A stretch of DNA of 64,000 nt from Halalkalibacter nanhaiisediminis (GCF_007830185.1 NZ_VLKZ01000006.1:62001-126000), one strand, 5' to 3'. Shown: positions 46,962 through 57,567, counted from the stretch's first letter. Notes: a model not told the origin generated them from the sequence alone. Numbers and translations: made by a program.

Positions 46962-47171
46962 ATGATTTTTAAAGTTTTTTTTCAGCAAAAATTTAATGAA
47001 GTTCCCGTTCGTGAATTCACTAAAACAGTATATGTAGAAGGCGAAACAGAGGCTGACGTGCGAAAGAAACTAGCCCCAAGAAACTATAATATTGAATTCG
47101 TAACACCAATCTCTGGGGCGTATCTTGAATACGAGCAAAAAAGTGAATTCTTTAAAGTGGAGTCTATTTAA
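46962..47171 (+). CDS. rpoY: RNA polymerase epsilon subunit
   Basis: This 69-residue protein matches YkzG/RpoY. It starts MIFKVFFQQKFNEVPVREFTKTVYVEGETEADVRKKL and ends in YLEYEQKSEFFKVESI. It binds the polymerase beta' jaw and resembles the phage protein Gp2. AAGGAGAGG precedes the ATG at 46962. It is three bases upstream of rnjA, so the two are cotranscribed, as in B. subtilis. Confidence 0.92.
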   Translation: MIFKVFFQQKFNEVPVREFTKTVYVEGETEADVRKKLAPRNYNIEFVTPISGAYLEYEQKSEFFKVESI

Positions 47172-47174
47172 TCA

Positions 47175-48842
47175 ATGAAACAAGTAAAAAACAACCAAAC
47201 AGCTGTATTTGCTCTTGGAGGATTAGGCGAAATCGGAAAGAATACGTATGCCGTTCAATTTCAAGATGAAATCATTTTAATTGATGCCGGAATAAAGTTT
47301 CCAGAGGACGAACTTCTCGGTATTGATTATGTAATCCCAGATTATACGTATTTAGTGAAAAATGAAGATAAAATTAAAGGTCTTTTTATCACGCACGGAC
47401 ATGAAGACCATATCGGCGGAATCCCTTACTTACTTAGAGCAGTGAATGTTCCTATCTATGGCGGAAAGTTAGCATTAGGCTTATTAAAAGGGAAACTCGA
47501 GGAGCACGGACTACTTCGTAAGGCAAAGCTCTATGAAATTCACGAAGATCAAGTCGTTAAATTCACAAAAACATCAGTAACATTCTTTAGAACAACTCAC
47601 AGCATTCCCGATTCATACGGGATTGTCGTTAAAACACCACCAGGTAATATCGTTCATACTGGCGATTTTAAGTTTGATTTCACTCCAGTAGGTGAACCTG
47701 CCAACTTAACGAAGATGGCAAAAATCGGTGAGGAAGGTGTTCTATGCCTCCTATCAGATAGCACTAACAGTGAAATCCCAGAATTTACGATGTCAGAACG
47801 CAAAGTAGGAGAGAGCATTGATACTATCTTCCGCAAAGTCGATGGACGAATTATATTTGCGACATTCGCATCGAATATTCATCGCTTGCAGCAAGTTGTA
47901 GAAGCAGCCGTGCATCACGGTCGCAAAGTTGCTGTTTTTGGGCGAAGTATGGAATCTGCTCTTACAATCGGACAAGAATTAGGCTATATTAAGGCACCTA
48001 AAGGTACGTTTATTGAAACTTCACAATTAAATAAGCTACCTGACAATCAAGTAACTATACTTTGTACTGGTAGCCAAGGTGAACCGATGGCTGCTCTCTC
48101 ACGTATTGCAAATGGCACCCATCGTCAAATTCAAATAATTCCTGGCGATACCGTTGTCTTTTCATCTTCGCCAATCCCAGGTAATACCTTAAGTGTGAGT
48201 AAAACAATTAACCAATTATACCGTGCTGGAGCCGATGTCATTCATGGTTCATTAAATGATATTCACACATCTGGACATGGTGGACAAGAAGAACAGAAGC
48301 TTATGCTCCGTTTAATGAAGCCTCAATACTTCATGCCAATCCACGGTGAATATCGGATGTTGAAAATGCATATTAAACTTGCTAAAGATTGCGGTGTAGA
48401 TGAAAAGAACAGTTTTATAATGGATAATGGAGATGTTCTTGCTCTTCATCCTGAAGAAGCTGCGGTCGTTGGAAAGATTCCATCCGGTTCTGTTTATGTG
48501 GATGGTAACGGAATTGGCGATATCGGTAATATTGTATTAAGAGACCGTCGAATCCTTTCTGAGGAAGGGCTCGTTGTCGTTGTTGTCAGCCTAAACATGA
48601 AAGAATTTAAAGTGACAGCAGGACCAGACCTCATTTCTCGTGGATTTGTGTATATGAGAGAATCGAGCGACTTAATTTATGAAGCACAAAAGCTTCTAGC
48701 TACTCACCTAAATGAAGTAATGGAAAGAAAAACCTCTCAGTGGTCTGAAATTAAAAATGAGATTACAGATCTACTCGGACCTTTCTTATATGAGCGAACA
48801 AAACGTAAGCCAATGATTCTTCCAATCATTATGGAAGTTTAA
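47175..48842 (+). CDS. rnjA: Ribonuclease J1
   Basis: This 555-residue metallo-beta-lactamase/beta-CASP enzyme is a 5'-3' exo- and endoribonuclease central to mRNA decay and rRNA processing. The metal site is H74-G-H76-E-D78-H79, followed by HTGDFKFD and the beta-CASP part with [27 protein letters not shown] and [15 protein letters not shown]. The C-terminal domain is present. It is the second gene after rpoY. SR1P, encoded in the same window, acts on GapA that associates with RNase J1 in B. subtilis. Confidence 0.97.
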   Translation: MKQVKNNQTAVFALGGLGEIGKNTYAVQFQDEIILIDAGIKFPEDELLGIDYVIPDYTYLVKNEDKIKGLFITHGHEDHIGGIPYLLRAVNVPIYGGKLALGLLKGKLEEHGLLRKAKLYEIHEDQVVKFTKTSVTFFRTTHSIPDSYGIVVKTPPGNIVHTGDFKFDFTPVGEPANLTKMAKIGEEGVLCLLSDSTNSEIPEFTMSERKVGESIDTIFRKVDGRIIFATFASNIHRLQQVVEAAVHHGRKVAVFGRSMESALTIGQELGYIKAPKGTFIETSQLNKLPDNQVTILCTGSQGEPMAALSRIANGTHRQIQIIPGDTVVFSSSPIPGNTLSVSKTINQLYRAGADVIHGSLNDIHTSGHGGQEEQKLMLRLMKPQYFMPIHGEYRMLKMHIKLAKDCGVDEKNSFIMDNGDVLALHPEEAAVVGKIPSGSVYVDGNGIGDIGNIVLRDRRILSEEGLVVVVVSLNMKEFKVTAGPDLISRGFVYMRESSDLIYEAQKLLATHLNEVMERKTSQWSEIKNEITDLLGPFLYERTKRKPMILPIIMEV

Positions 48843-48854
48843 ATTTACATTTTT

Positions 48855-48895
48855 AAGGTATACCACAACAAAACGAATGTGGTATACCTTTTTTT
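48855..48895. terminator. Bidirectional terminator after rnjA
   Basis: AAGGTATACCACA and TGTGGTATACCTT pair around ten bases, followed by TTTTT. The converging amidase gene ends just past it. Confidence 0.9.
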
Positions 48896-48896
48896 G

Positions 48897-50138
48897 TCAT
48901 TCATTAAATAGACGGCTCCATGTTCTAGGACCCATTATCCCATCTACTACAATCCCTTCTCTTTGTTGGAATTTTCTAACCGCTCTTTCCGTAACTGGAC
49001 CATACAAACCATCTGCAGGTATACGTAAAGCTCGTTGAACACGTCTTACATCTTCCCCACGTAAATAAGGTGTTTGTAGTGAAAGGAGCCGCTGATAACT
49101 TACTGCCGACGTTTTTTGAACTCGGTCTAGAGCTCGCCATGTTTGTGGTCCAACAATTCCATCTATGGTCAGTCCTTCTTTTCGTTGAAACACCCGAACT
49201 TTTTCTTCTGTATCAGGTCCATATATACCATCAACAATCGCACCGACTTTTTCCTGAACCATTTGCACATCTGTACCTCGCATCATTGGACGAATATAAA
49301 GCAATATTCTTCGTGTTTCCCCGTTATATAGTTCTTCCCGATCATCAGGCTCATCTGTCGGTGATCCTTGCTCTGGTTGTTCAGACAATGGAGAGAAGTC
49401 TTTTAAAGCTGCTCTTGTTTGTGGTCCAACAATTCCATCTACTAATATGGATACTACGCGTTGAAAGCGACTAACAGCATCCACTGTCAAGGGTCCATAT
49501 ATACCGTCAATTGGACCAGGTTGAAAACCTAACTCCATTAAACGTTCCTGCAAAGCCTTAACATCATCACCTTGATCGCCCATTGTAAGAATCGTACGCT
49601 GCCTCTCACCACTAATATATAAAGAAGAAGGAGTAGTCAACCCAGACCCTATACTAGTTGCTCCGTCCTCTCGGAGTTGATTTCTAAAGAACTCCATATT
49701 AATAGAAGGACAAGGTTTCCACGAATATCCTGGAAATTCAATGTGGCCCCAAACATTTTCTACTGGTATGTTTAATTCTCTCATTAAATTTCTCGTTAGC
49801 TCTAATGTCGATTCTCTTTGTTGATATCCTAGAGCCTCATTTCGAAAATCGCCAACCATACAGATACCAACAGCGTACCCATTACTATTACCTACGTGAT
49901 AACTAACTACCTCTAAATCATGACAGATACTTACCATACCTTGCTTATCAACAACATAGTGATAACCAATACCCGGCCATCCTAATTCATTAACGTGATA
50001 ACGAGCAAAAGCCTCTGCACTGCCTGTTGCTGTTGCACTATGATGAATCGCAATATTTCGAATGGAGCTTTTGGCTCTTCGTCGGTATGATCTAGATCGG
50101 CTTGAAGCAAGAAAATTACGCTTATCAATAACATTCAT
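48897..50138 (-). CDS. N-acetylmuramoyl-L-alanine amidase with three peptidoglycan-binding repeats
   Basis: This protein of about 413 residues has an N-terminal amidase_2/PGRP domain (about 28-165), with zinc ligands HHSATATG, VWGHIEFPGYSWKPCPS (H and C). It has three C-terminal PG_binding_1 repeats: GDDVKALQERLMELGFQPGPIDGIYGP, GTDVQMVQEKVGAIVDGIYGP and GEDVRRVQRALRIPADGLYGP. It has no classical signal peptide; instead an Arg/Ser-rich start (SSRSRSYRRRAKSS). It cuts between MurNAc and L-Ala. It stands alone and converges on rnjA. The ATG at 50138 has GGAGAGGTG upstream. Confidence 0.9.
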   Translation of the reverse strand: MNVIDKRNFLASSRSRSYRRRAKSSIRNIAIHHSATATGSAEAFARYHVNELGWPGIGYHYVVDKQGMVSICHDLEVVSYHVGNSNGYAVGICMVGDFRNEALGYQQRESTLELTRNLMRELNIPVENVWGHIEFPGYSWKPCPSINMEFFRNQLREDGATSIGSGLTTPSSLYISGERQRTILTMGDQGDDVKALQERLMELGFQPGPIDGIYGPLTVDAVSRFQRVVSILVDGIVGPQTRAALKDFSPLSEQPEQGSPTDEPDDREELYNGETRRILLYIRPMMRGTDVQMVQEKVGAIVDGIYGPDTEEKVRVFQRKEGLTIDGIVGPQTWRALDRVQKTSAVSYQRLLSLQTPYLRGEDVRRVQRALRIPADGLYGPVTERAVRKFQQREGIVVDGIMGPRTWSRLFNE

Positions 50139-50212
50139 TTTATTCACCTCTCCTTTATATATATCAAGAGAGCGAATAAAAGGTGAGATCTAAAGCTGCA
50201 AATACACAAGAA

Positions 50213-50240
50213 AGAGGCTGACTACTATGAGTCAACCTCT
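50213..50240 (-). terminator. ykuV terminator
   Basis: AGAGGCTGACT pairs with AGTCAACCTCT around six bases (one wobble), with TTTCTT on the minus strand. Confidence 0.7.
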
Positions 50241-50254
50241 ATTATTAATTATCA

Positions 50255-50707
50255 CTATTCTTTAATTCCAAGTACTCTGTTTACACGTTTTGTTAGCATC
50301 TTCATGCCACCACCACCAGCTTGAAAGTGGCGTAATTGCCCTTCTTCGTCAAAAACATAGTAAGCTGGTACATATTCATTTTCAAATGCATCCGTTAACT
50401 TATGCGCACTATCTACAAAAATAGGTTGTGTAATACTATGTTCATCAGCAACCTTTTTAATTTCATCTAAATCTAAATCTTTTTCAGATCGCGGCATATG
50501 AACAGCAATTACATTTAATTGATCCTTGTATTGATCACGAAATTCATTAACATTTGGCATCGCTTCTTTACATAAACCACAACTAATTGACCAGAAATGA
50601 ATAAGCGTTGGCTTACTACCTACAAGATCACTTTTTTTAACTTCACCGTTTAACCAAGTTGTTGCCCCATCAAGTTCAGGCATTTGCGAACGTAATTTTA
50701 AAGCCAT
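50255..50707 (-). CDS. ykuV: YkuV thiol-disulfide oxidoreductase
   Basis: This 150-residue thioredoxin-fold protein closely matches B. subtilis YkuV over its whole length. The active site is C43-G-L-C46 in HFWSISCGLCKEAMPNVNEFRDQY, the cis-Pro is in YVPAYYVFDEEGQLRHFQAG, and no signal peptide is present, so it is cytoplasmic. It lies downstream of the peroxiredoxin gene, with a hairpin between. It may reduce YkuU or other thiols. Confidence 0.92.
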   Translation of the reverse strand: MALKLRSQMPELDGATTWLNGEVKKSDLVGSKPTLIHFWSISCGLCKEAMPNVNEFRDQYKDQLNVIAVHMPRSEKDLDLDEIKKVADEHSITQPIFVDSAHKLTDAFENEYVPAYYVFDEEGQLRHFQAGGGGMKMLTKRVNRVLGIKE

Positions 50708-50779
50708 TTTATGTTATTCCTCCTCGATACTTAACTACCATTAATTATTACATTTTATACTTTTATATTAGAGAAAAAA

Positions 50780-50803
50780 AGGCCTAACATTGCTGCTAGA
50801 CCT
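50780..50803 (-). terminator. ykuU terminator
   Basis: AGGCCTA and TAGACCT pair (one wobble) around ten bases, followed by TTTTTTT on the minus strand. Confidence 0.75.
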
Positions 50804-50817
50804 CAACATTCATCTTC

Positions 50818-51369
50818 TTACACGTTTAGTGTTTCTTGACCTGGCTTCCAGTTAGCTGGGCATAATCCACCAGTTTGTAAAGCTTGAAGTACACGAAGTG
50901 TTTCATCTACATCACGGCCAATATTGTTGTGGTTAACAACAGAATACATTAGTTCACCTTCTGGGCTGATAATAAAAAGACCACGAAGAGCAATTCCTTC
51001 TTCTTCAATTAGTACACCATATTCACGAGATACAGCATGGTTTGTATCAGCTGCGATTGGATAATTCAATTCGCCAAGACCATTATCATCACGTGACGTA
51101 TTAATCCAAGCTTTATGAGTATGAACTGTATCTGTTGAAACTCCGATTACTTCTGCATCAAGGTCTTCAAATTCATCAAAACGATCGCTAAGTGATGTAA
51201 TTTCTGTTGGACACACAAATGTGAAGTCCATTGGATAGAAGAAAAGAACCGTCCACTTGTCGTTTTTCATATTTTCTTCAAGGCTTACCTTTGCAAATTC
51301 TTTATTAGGCATTACCGCATCCATTTCAAATCTTGGTGCTTGTTTTCCTACCATACGCTTATCAGTCAT
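50818..51369 (-). CDS. ykuU: YkuU 2-Cys peroxiredoxin
   Basis: This 183-residue peroxiredoxin reduces peroxides. The peroxidatic Cys53 is in FTFVCPTE, and the resolving Cys is about 170 in GGLCPANWKPG, so it is a typical 2-Cys AhpC-like enzyme. A strong sigma-A promoter precedes it, with an AGGAGG site. It matches B. subtilis YkuU by type and position. The thiol partner may be YkuV, transcribed just downstream. Confidence 0.93.
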   Translation of the reverse strand: MTDKRMVGKQAPRFEMDAVMPNKEFAKVSLEENMKNDKWTVLFFYPMDFTFVCPTEITSLSDRFDEFEDLDAEVIGVSTDTVHTHKAWINTSRDDNGLGELNYPIAADTNHAVSREYGVLIEEEGIALRGLFIISPEGELMYSVVNHNNIGRDVDETLRVLQALQTGGLCPANWKPGQETLNV

Positions 51370-51719
51370 ATGTATAAACCTCCTAAAAAAAATAAAATTT
51401 TCTCACTGCCGTCATTATAAAAGAAGATCAATTGCTAGTCAATGTTAACTAATAATTAATATAAACAACTTTATGACTCTTTATCCATCAGACGCAATAG
51501 TCGTAGTATACCCTTCTTGATTCATTCTAAAACGGCAATGCATTTTTACATTATAACAATGTCTACCCAATAAAGCGACTTATTTGCTTTTCATTCTCAT
51601 TTATATAAAGCTATTAGCTTTTTGACGAAAACAAAAATTGTCCCAAAGAAGCAATTGAGAAAATAGGATGTTTTACCTTTAGGCAAATGGGAAAACAATA
51701 GGATGAAGGAGTGATTTTG
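51370..51719. other. Intergenic region between ykuU and ykuT
   Basis: This 350-base region is AT-rich and has no gene. It holds the ykuU promoter and, at its right end, the ribosome site of ykuT. Nothing else is visible. Confidence 0.6.
51414..51442 (-). promoter_or_regulatory. ykuU promoter
   Basis: On the minus strand TTGACT and a perfect TATAAT are 17 bases apart, about 45 bases before the ATG. Confidence 0.7.
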
Positions 51720-52568
51720 ATGGAACAATGGTTTAATAACTTGACAGAAGGAACGTTCATTGTCGGAGTTGCGCTGATTATTGGACAAGTAATCTTAGCA
51801 ATTATCACTTTTTTAATTGCTCGCTTAGTCGGAAAAAGGATTATTAAAAGTAGCTTCAATAAAATGGAGTCACAAAAAAACATCTCACGTGGTCGAATAA
51901 AAACATTAAAAAAATTATCGATTAATGTTTTTTCATATGTTTTAGTCTTTATCTTTATTACGATCGTTATTAGTATTTTTGGGCTTGATGCCACTGCTCT
52001 TATCGCAGGTGCTGGTATAGTAGGTCTTGCGATTGGTTTTGGAGCACAAGGACTTGTCAGTGATGTCGTGACAGGTTTTTTCCTACTGCTTGAAAAGCAA
52101 ATTGATGTTGATGATTATGTCACAGCTGGTGGTATTGATGGGATCGTTGAAGAAGTCGGCTTACGCACAACGCAAATTCGTGGATTTGATGGGACTCTTA
52201 ACTATATTCCTAATCGAGAAATAAGCAGTGTAAGTAATCATTCACGAGGAAATATGCGCGCCCTTGTTGATATGAGTATTTCTTATGACGATAATATTGA
52301 CGAAGCTATTGCTGTGCTTCAAAATGCCTGTGACCGAATTGCCGCGGAAGATAGTTCAATTAAAGACGGTCCAAATGTAATTGGCGTTCAAGGACTTGGT
52401 GATTCAGACGTTATTATTCGTATTTTAGCTAAAACAGAAAACATGGCCCAGTGGGCGGTAGAACGCAAATTGCGTAAAGAATTGAAAGAAGCACTTGATG
52501 CTAACAATATACAAATTCCATTTCCCCATCAAGTATATATCGAAAAGAAAGAACAATCATCTATATGA
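51720..52568 (+). CDS. ykuT: MscS-family mechanosensitive channel (YkuT)
   Basis: This protein of about 282 residues has three hydrophobic segments, the third being the pore helix with [36 protein letters not shown]. It is followed by the beta-domain ([34 protein letters not shown]) and a C-terminal alpha/beta domain. It opens on hypo-osmotic shock. The ATG at 51720 has GGAG eight bases upstream. It is the ykuT of the ykuTUV order, but divergent from ykuU. Confidence 0.92.
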   Translation: MEQWFNNLTEGTFIVGVALIIGQVILAIITFLIARLVGKRIIKSSFNKMESQKNISRGRIKTLKKLSINVFSYVLVFIFITIVISIFGLDATALIAGAGIVGLAIGFGAQGLVSDVVTGFFLLLEKQIDVDDYVTAGGIDGIVEEVGLRTTQIRGFDGTLNYIPNREISSVSNHSRGNMRALVDMSISYDDNIDEAIAVLQNACDRIAAEDSSIKDGPNVIGVQGLGDSDVIIRILAKTENMAQWAVERKLRKELKEALDANNIQIPFPHQVYIEKKEQSSI

Positions 52569-52580
52569 TAGTTGAAGTTA

Positions 52581-52605
52581 AGGGTGACCCCAAAGCAGTC
52601 ACCCT
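52581..52605. terminator. Bidirectional terminator between ykuT and ykuS
   Basis: AGGGTGAC and GTCACCCT pair around nine bases, with CTTTTTT following. Confidence 0.85.
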
Positions 52606-52610
52606 CTTTT

Positions 52611-52862
52611 TTAATGCTGTTGCTCTACTTTGGTTTGGACTAGCTGACAAATTTCCTCCGAGGTCATCCCATGTGCATTAATAATTGATCCTTCAGTTTC
52701 CACATCTTGTACACCCATCATGTTTTGATCCATCCCTGTGATCACACAACAATCACAACCTTTGGCATCTGACTCTTTCTGTAATTGTACAACATCAAAT
52801 CCCATTGATTGTAATTGCTCTTGAACATCTGTCAATGACTGCTCAACACCGATTTTCGGCAT
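52611..52862 (-). CDS. ykuS: YkuS, UPF0180 protein
   Basis: This 83-residue protein matches UPF0180: [63 protein letters not shown]. It has a Cys pair DCC. The ATG at 52862 has GGAGG upstream. Function is unknown; it may bind nucleotide by analogy with related small domains. It lies between ykuT and dapL, as in B. subtilis. Confidence 0.9.
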   Translation of the reverse strand: MPKIGVEQSLTDVQEQLQSMGFDVVQLQKESDAKGCDCCVITGMDQNMMGVQDVETEGSIINAHGMTSEEICQLVQTKVEQQH

Positions 52863-52944
52863 TTTCAGCACCTCCATTAAGTAGTGTATTTGCACTCATT
52901 ACAATACCCAGAAAACGAGTATATATACTTAACAATATCAAAAT

Positions 52945-52975
52945 AAGCTACCTGCTTTTACTATTCAGGTAGCTT
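52945..52975 (-). terminator. dap operon terminator
   Basis: AAGCTACCTG and CAGGTAGCTT pair around 11 bases, followed by ATTTTGATATT on the minus strand. Confidence 0.8.
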
Positions 52976-52988
52976 AAGGGTTAATTTA

Positions 52989-54122
52989 TCATTTGTTTTC
53001 TCGTTCAATCAAGTAATCAATGATCGTTTGAACGGCAAATGGAATTGCCTTTTCATTCGGCTCGAGCCTTGCGTCGTGAAGACCATACTCACTATCAACA
53101 CCTAACCAAAACATCATACCAGGGATCTGTTCGAGAAAATAGCCAAAATCCTCTCCTGTCATCGCTTCAGGACAAATGACAAGATTAATAGATTCATTTC
53201 TCTCTGCAAATTCGATAAATGTTCCAGTCAGAGCTTCATCATTATATACTTGGCAATAATTTGATCCATAATCAATCGATGCCTCACATTCAAATCCGAC
53301 TTCGATTCCATTAACGAGTGCTTCAACCCGCTTTTTTATCGTCTGCATTGTTTCTATAGAACGTGATCTAATTGTTCCTTCGATCACAGCAGTCTCAGCG
53401 ATAATATTTTGCTTCGTACCACCTTTAATCACACCTATTGTGACAACTCCAGCATCTAATGGGTTCACATTACGCGCAACAATTGTTTGCAATTGGGTAA
53501 CGAGGTGACTTGCCGCAACAACCATATCATTTGCTGTATGCGGGAAAGCAGCATGCCCACCTTTGCCTTTTAATCGGATAAATAATTCAGACGTATTCGC
53601 AAAAAGGAGTCCAGGCTTTGTCGCGATTGTCCCAACAGGATACTCTGGTGCAATATGAAGCGCGAGCATTTCATCAGGCCACCATTTTTTTAGCTGTTCT
53701 GATTCAAGCATTTGTTTCGCCCCACCCGGTCCTTCTTCCGCAGGTTGGAAAATAAATAAATGATTCCACTTTGGTTGATTTTCAGCAAAATAACTTAATA
53801 CTCCTAAAGCAATCGTCATATGAACGTCATGCCCACATGCATGCATTGCTCCGTGATGAACAGAACGAAACCCATTATAAGTTGTTTGCTCTTCAATTGG
53901 TAGACCGTCAATATCAGCTCGATACGCGATCGTTCTTGATGGCTCTCGTCCCTGAACATGGACAAATATTCCCGTTTCCCACTTTTCAATGGTTAAGAAC
54001 TCATCGTTCATCTGTTCTATTTGTTCGAGCAAATAACGTTGAGTTTTCACTTCTTCATATCCTAATTCTGGAATCTGATGTAACTCACGTCTTATTTGAA
54101 CTAATTGCTCTTGGGAGATCAT
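52989..54122 (-). CDS. dapL: N-acetyldiaminopimelate deacetylase
   Basis: This 377-residue M20-family metallohydrolase corresponds to YkuR. It removes the acetyl group from N-acetyl-LL-diaminopimelate. Motifs are [30 protein letters not shown] (metal His/Asp), [32 protein letters not shown] and [21 protein letters not shown]. It starts two bases after the aminotransferase gene, in the operon dapH-aminotransferase-dapL. Confidence 0.92.
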   Translation of the reverse strand: MISQEQLVQIRRELHQIPELGYEEVKTQRYLLEQIEQMNDEFLTIEKWETGIFVHVQGREPSRTIAYRADIDGLPIEEQTTYNGFRSVHHGAMHACGHDVHMTIALGVLSYFAENQPKWNHLFIFQPAEEGPGGAKQMLESEQLKKWWPDEMLALHIAPEYPVGTIATKPGLLFANTSELFIRLKGKGGHAAFPHTANDMVVAASHLVTQLQTIVARNVNPLDAGVVTIGVIKGGTKQNIIAETAVIEGTIRSRSIETMQTIKKRVEALVNGIEVGFECEASIDYGSNYCQVYNDEALTGTFIEFAERNESINLVICPEAMTGEDFGYFLEQIPGMMFWLGVDSEYGLHDARLEPNEKAIPFAVQTIIDYLIERENK

Positions 54123-54124
54123 AA

Positions 54125-55336
54125 TTATTCCCCTACCTTTTGCATTATATGAATTTGTTCTTCAAGTGTATCAATTAAGAAATCTACCTCTTTTGATTTC
54201 ATTGTTAATGGCGGTAGTAAGCGAATAATCGTTTGTTGCGTCACATCAACCATAATGCCTTTATCAAGCAACTGCTGTTGAATGCTTTTTACAACAGAAG
54301 CTTCAGCGTTCATAACGATCCCCAGCATCATCCCTTTACCTCTAACACCAACGATGCGCTCTGGATATTTCTGTTTTAATGAGTCTATTTTCGAAAATAA
54401 TTGAGCAGCCATTTCTGCCCCCTTAACAAGTTGGCCTTCATTTATTAATACATCAATGACCGCATTACCTAGCGCAGCACTTAGTGGAGATGGCGCAAAA
54501 GTTGTACCGTGATCACCTGGCTTGAACAAGTGAGAGAAACGCTCAGCCACAATAATCCCTCCTAAAGGGAGACCTCCTCCGACTCCTTTTGCAAACAAAA
54601 TCACATCTGGTTCAATACCCGCGTGTTGATAAGCGAAAAATTCTCCTGTTCGGCCGACACCAGTTTGAATTTCATCCATGCAACATAGGACACCATAACT
54701 GCGGCAAAGTTTTTCAATTTCTTGTAGATAAGACTCCTCAAGTGGCACTATACCACCAGAACCAAGTACAGGCTCAACAATAATAGCAGCTGGTTTATGT
54801 GTTCGGAAAACATCCTCAAGAGCTTGAGTATCATGAGGTTCGACTTCAAATACAGGAATATCAGTTACAGGAAAATCTTGATATACACCAGGTTGCCTTG
54901 TTAGCTTTAGAGCCCCAAGTGTCCTTCCATGGAAGCTCTTTTTCAAAACAACCACACCACTGCGGTCTTCCCTCTGCTCCTTTGACCATTTATGAACTAG
55001 TTTCAGTGCAGCCTCAGTCGCTTCAGCTCCTGAATTTGTGAAAAATACCTTGCCTTTTATCGAATGATTGATTAATCTCTCAGCTAACGTAATTGCAGGT
55101 TTATTATAAAAGACATTGGAAATATGAAGGAAGCTTGTACCCTGCTCAGTTAATGCCTTGATAATCGCTGGATGAGAATGTCCAAGAATATTGACTGCAA
55201 GACCCGTAAAAAGATCAAGATATTTTTTCCCACTTTCATCAAATAAATAATTTCCTTCTCCACGCTCAATCACGATTGGAAGTCGTCCATACGTTGACAT
55301 GATAGACTGTTGGTCACGCTCTATCCAATTTGACAC
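54125..55336 (-). CDS. Class III aminotransferase (ArgD-like), probable N-acetyl-LL-DAP aminotransferase
   Basis: This 403-residue PLP enzyme of fold type I, class III has [12 protein letters not shown] (102-113), [18 protein letters not shown] (220-237) and PLP-Lys250 in [13 protein letters not shown]. It resembles acetylornithine and succinyl-DAP aminotransferases. In B. subtilis the acetyl-DAP aminotransferase is PatA, of class I; here a class III enzyme lies between dapH and dapL. The simplest reading is that it fills the aminotransferase step of the acetyl-DAP pathway. A catabolic or arginine role is possible. Confidence 0.85.
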   Translation of the reverse strand: MSNWIERDQQSIMSTYGRLPIVIERGEGNYLFDESGKKYLDLFTGLAVNILGHSHPAIIKALTEQGTSFLHISNVFYNKPAITLAERLINHSIKGKVFFTNSGAEATEAALKLVHKWSKEQREDRSGVVVLKKSFHGRTLGALKLTRQPGVYQDFPVTDIPVFEVEPHDTQALEDVFRTHKPAAIIVEPVLGSGGIVPLEESYLQEIEKLCRSYGVLCCMDEIQTGVGRTGEFFAYQHAGIEPDVILFAKGVGGGLPLGGIIVAERFSHLFKPGDHGTTFAPSPLSAALGNAVIDVLINEGQLVKGAEMAAQLFSKIDSLKQKYPERIVGVRGKGMMLGIVMNAEASVVKSIQQQLLDKGIMVDVTQQTIIRLLPPLTMKSKEVDFLIDTLEEQIHIMQKVGE

Positions 55337-55428
55337 CGTCTTATTCCCCTTTCACTCTATGTAAGGAAAGAGCCTTGCCGATAGGTTTAAAACCTAACAA
55401 CAAAGCTGCTTCCGATTAACTCAGTTAT

Positions 55429-56151
55429 TTAGTTATCTTCGTTTAAACGACGAAGCTCTTGCTTAATTTCCGTCTTACCTTTAGTCTTTTCATCAATTTC
55501 TTTAATAACGCGTGCTGGCGTACCTGCAACTACTGTATTTGGTGGTACATCTTCTGTTACAATAGCGCCCGCTGCAACAACTGCACCTTTACCAACACGA
55601 ACGCCTTCAAGGATTACACAATTTGCACCTACAACAACATCATCTTCTACAATCACAGGTTGTGCTGATGGTGGCTCAATAACTCCAGCAAGAACTGATC
55701 CAGCACCGATATGACAATTTTTACCTACTGTTGCACGCCCACCAAGAACCGCATTCATATCAATCATCGTACCTTCACCAATAACTGCACCAATGTTAAT
55801 ACTTGCACCCATCATAATAACTGCATTGTCGCCAATTTCAACTTGGTCACGGATAACAGCACCTGGCTCAATACGCGCTTTGATATTCTTCATATCAAGA
55901 AGAGGAATCGCTGAGTTACGACGATCGTTTTCAACAACAACATCCTCAATTTTTGCTTCATTCGCATTAAGAACTGCTTCAATCTCGCTCCATTCACCGA
56001 ACAGAACGCCCACATTACCAGTAATAAATGATTTTGTATTCGCACCAAAATCAAGTCCGTCTAGTTCACCTTTAATATGTACTTTTACTGGTGTTTTCTT
56101 TTCACTTTGTGAAATAAATTGAATAATTTCATTTGCATCCATCATTTTCAT
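55429..56151 (-). CDS. dapH: Tetrahydrodipicolinate N-acetyltransferase
   Basis: This protein of about 240 residues has a left-handed beta-helix acetyltransferase fold. It has an N-terminal domain ([26 protein letters not shown]) and then hexapeptide repeats from about 90 to 215 ([51 protein letters not shown]). It acetylates tetrahydrodipicolinate using acetyl-CoA, the first step of the acetyl branch of lysine/DAP synthesis. The ATG at 56151 has GGAGG nine bases upstream. It is first in the operon and has its own promoter. Confidence 0.94.
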   Translation of the reverse strand: MKMMDANEIIQFISQSEKKTPVKVHIKGELDGLDFGANTKSFITGNVGVLFGEWSEIEAVLNANEAKIEDVVVENDRRNSAIPLLDMKNIKARIEPGAVIRDQVEIGDNAVIMMGASINIGAVIGEGTMIDMNAVLGGRATVGKNCHIGAGSVLAGVIEPPSAQPVIVEDDVVVGANCVILEGVRVGKGAVVAAGAIVTEDVPPNTVVAGTPARVIKEIDEKTKGKTEIKQELRRLNEDN

Positions 56152-56192
56152 TTTTCTTTTCCTCCTCATACAATTAAAATAATCTCCTCATT

Positions 56193-56221
56193 ATGATAAA
56201 GATTCAGGCGACAAATTGCAA
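56193..56221 (-). promoter_or_regulatory. dapH operon promoter
   Basis: On the minus strand TTGCAA and TATCAT are 17 bases apart, about 42 bases before the dapH ATG. The hexamers and spacing match the yugN promoter. Confidence 0.6.
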
Positions 56222-56293
56222 TGAAAACAACGATTTAATTCCCTCAATCTATTAAATTCAACCAAACCTCACCATTTTAATCCATTTCTACCT

Positions 56294-57190
56294 TTATCCT
56301 AAAATGAGCAGCAGAAAAGTAATGGTTAGAATACTTATTGCTGTTGTTATTAGCGTAATACTTGAAACAAGTTTTGGCTGCGATTGAAATTGAACAGCAT
56401 ACATAACAATCGTTGCCGCAGAAGGCATAGCAGCTGAAACAATTAAAACCTTTGCCATAAGAGGGTCTAATGGTAAGAACAGCGTAATCACATATGCAAG
56501 AAATGGTGAAATGACTAGTCTTAAAATGGTCCCATAGGTCACTTTCCCCCACTCGAAATTTCCCCATTTAATTTTTGCTAACTGCATTCCCAGTATGATC
56601 ATCACTGTCGGAATGGCAGCCTCTGCAATGATATCAACTGTTAACATGAGATTGTTAGGCATGGATAAATTCAACCCTTTGAAAATGCCTGCAACCAACA
56701 CTGCATATGTTGCAGGCATTTTCATCACTTCTTTTAAAGCAACACTTATCCCCGCCTTACCACTTGCAGCATAATAAACGCCAAAAAAATTCATAATAAT
56801 CGATTGTAAGACGAGAAACGATACTGAATAAGCAAAGCCCGCTTCACCGTACGCGAATAAAATAATTGGAGCACCATAATTACCTGAATTCATGAAAGCA
56901 GTGGAAAGGACTAATCCATTTTCTGTCGAACGGTCATAGTTTTTTAATTTCGCATAAACCTTATTAATGAAAATGATTCCAAATAATAATAAAAAAGCAA
57001 AAAAAACCATGTACATATATTGTATGTTTATTTCAGAATTATAAAAAGTTCTAAAAACAAGACAAGGAGTCATAATAAAAATAGCAACAGTCGAAATAGG
57101 TTTGATATCGATATTTTTCCATTTTTGAACAACAAAACCGATTAAAAAAACAAGCAATACTGGTAAGACTACTTGGATAAAAATCTGCAT
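56294..57190 (-). CDS. AEC-family (auxin efflux carrier-like) permease
   Basis: This protein of about 299 residues has about ten hydrophobic helices with the AEC pattern: VVLPVLLVFLIGFVVQKW at the start, LSTAFMNSGNYGAPIILFAYGEAGFAYSV in the middle and a closing AAMPSAATIVMYAVQFQ. Such proteins export or import organic acids such as malate. The ATG at 57190 has GGAGAGG eight bases upstream. It lies upstream of dapH on the same strand, but dapH has its own promoter, so a functional link is uncertain. Confidence 0.85.
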   Translation of the reverse strand: MQIFIQVVLPVLLVFLIGFVVQKWKNIDIKPISTVAIFIMTPCLVFRTFYNSEINIQYMYMVFFAFLLLFGIIFINKVYAKLKNYDRSTENGLVLSTAFMNSGNYGAPIILFAYGEAGFAYSVSFLVLQSIIMNFFGVYYAASGKAGISVALKEVMKMPATYAVLVAGIFKGLNLSMPNNLMLTVDIIAEAAIPTVMIILGMQLAKIKWGNFEWGKVTYGTILRLVISPFLAYVITLFLPLDPLMAKVLIVSAAMPSAATIVMYAVQFQSQPKLVSSITLITTAISILTITFLLLILG

Positions 57191-57511
57191 CTGTGCATCC
57201 TCTCCAACTTTATTTATCATTTTCGTGTAGTATTTTAAATTAGTGATAAATACCTTGCAACTTTTATATTCCTATATATAAAAGAAATGGCTAGGTACAT
57301 AAGAGCTATTCTTTCAACTTTTCAACAAATGCTTACAGAAATTCATTATATCATTTATTTCCATTACCTTGGCTCGTCCAAATTCAGAATTATTTTATTT
57401 AATTAACCACTTCTCCCTTCTTACCTCATTCTATTTTTCCCTCAGAAAAAACGTTAAAAAAATTGAGCTGCATAAAGGAAATAAATAGATTATCGAGAAT
57501 CATATAAATAA

Positions 57512-57567
57512 ACAAAAACAAATAACGGTGTATTGTCATATAACAACATACCGTTATTTGTTTTTGT
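57512..57567. terminator. Long stem-loop downstream of aceA
   Basis: ACAAAAACAAATAACGGT pairs perfectly (18 bp) with ACCGTTATTTGTTTTTGT, with an inner TTGT/ACAA helix. T-rich bases follow on both strands. It is the second of two tandem hairpins after aceA. Confidence 0.8.

Noticed and set aside
49070-49474. 134-residue frame antisense to the amidase
   Set aside because: It is a shadow of the repeated peptidoglycan-binding motifs on the other strand.
56170-56293. Lysine riboswitch before dapH
   Set aside because: The stretch between the promoter and ATG is only about 35 bases, too short for an L-box aptamer.
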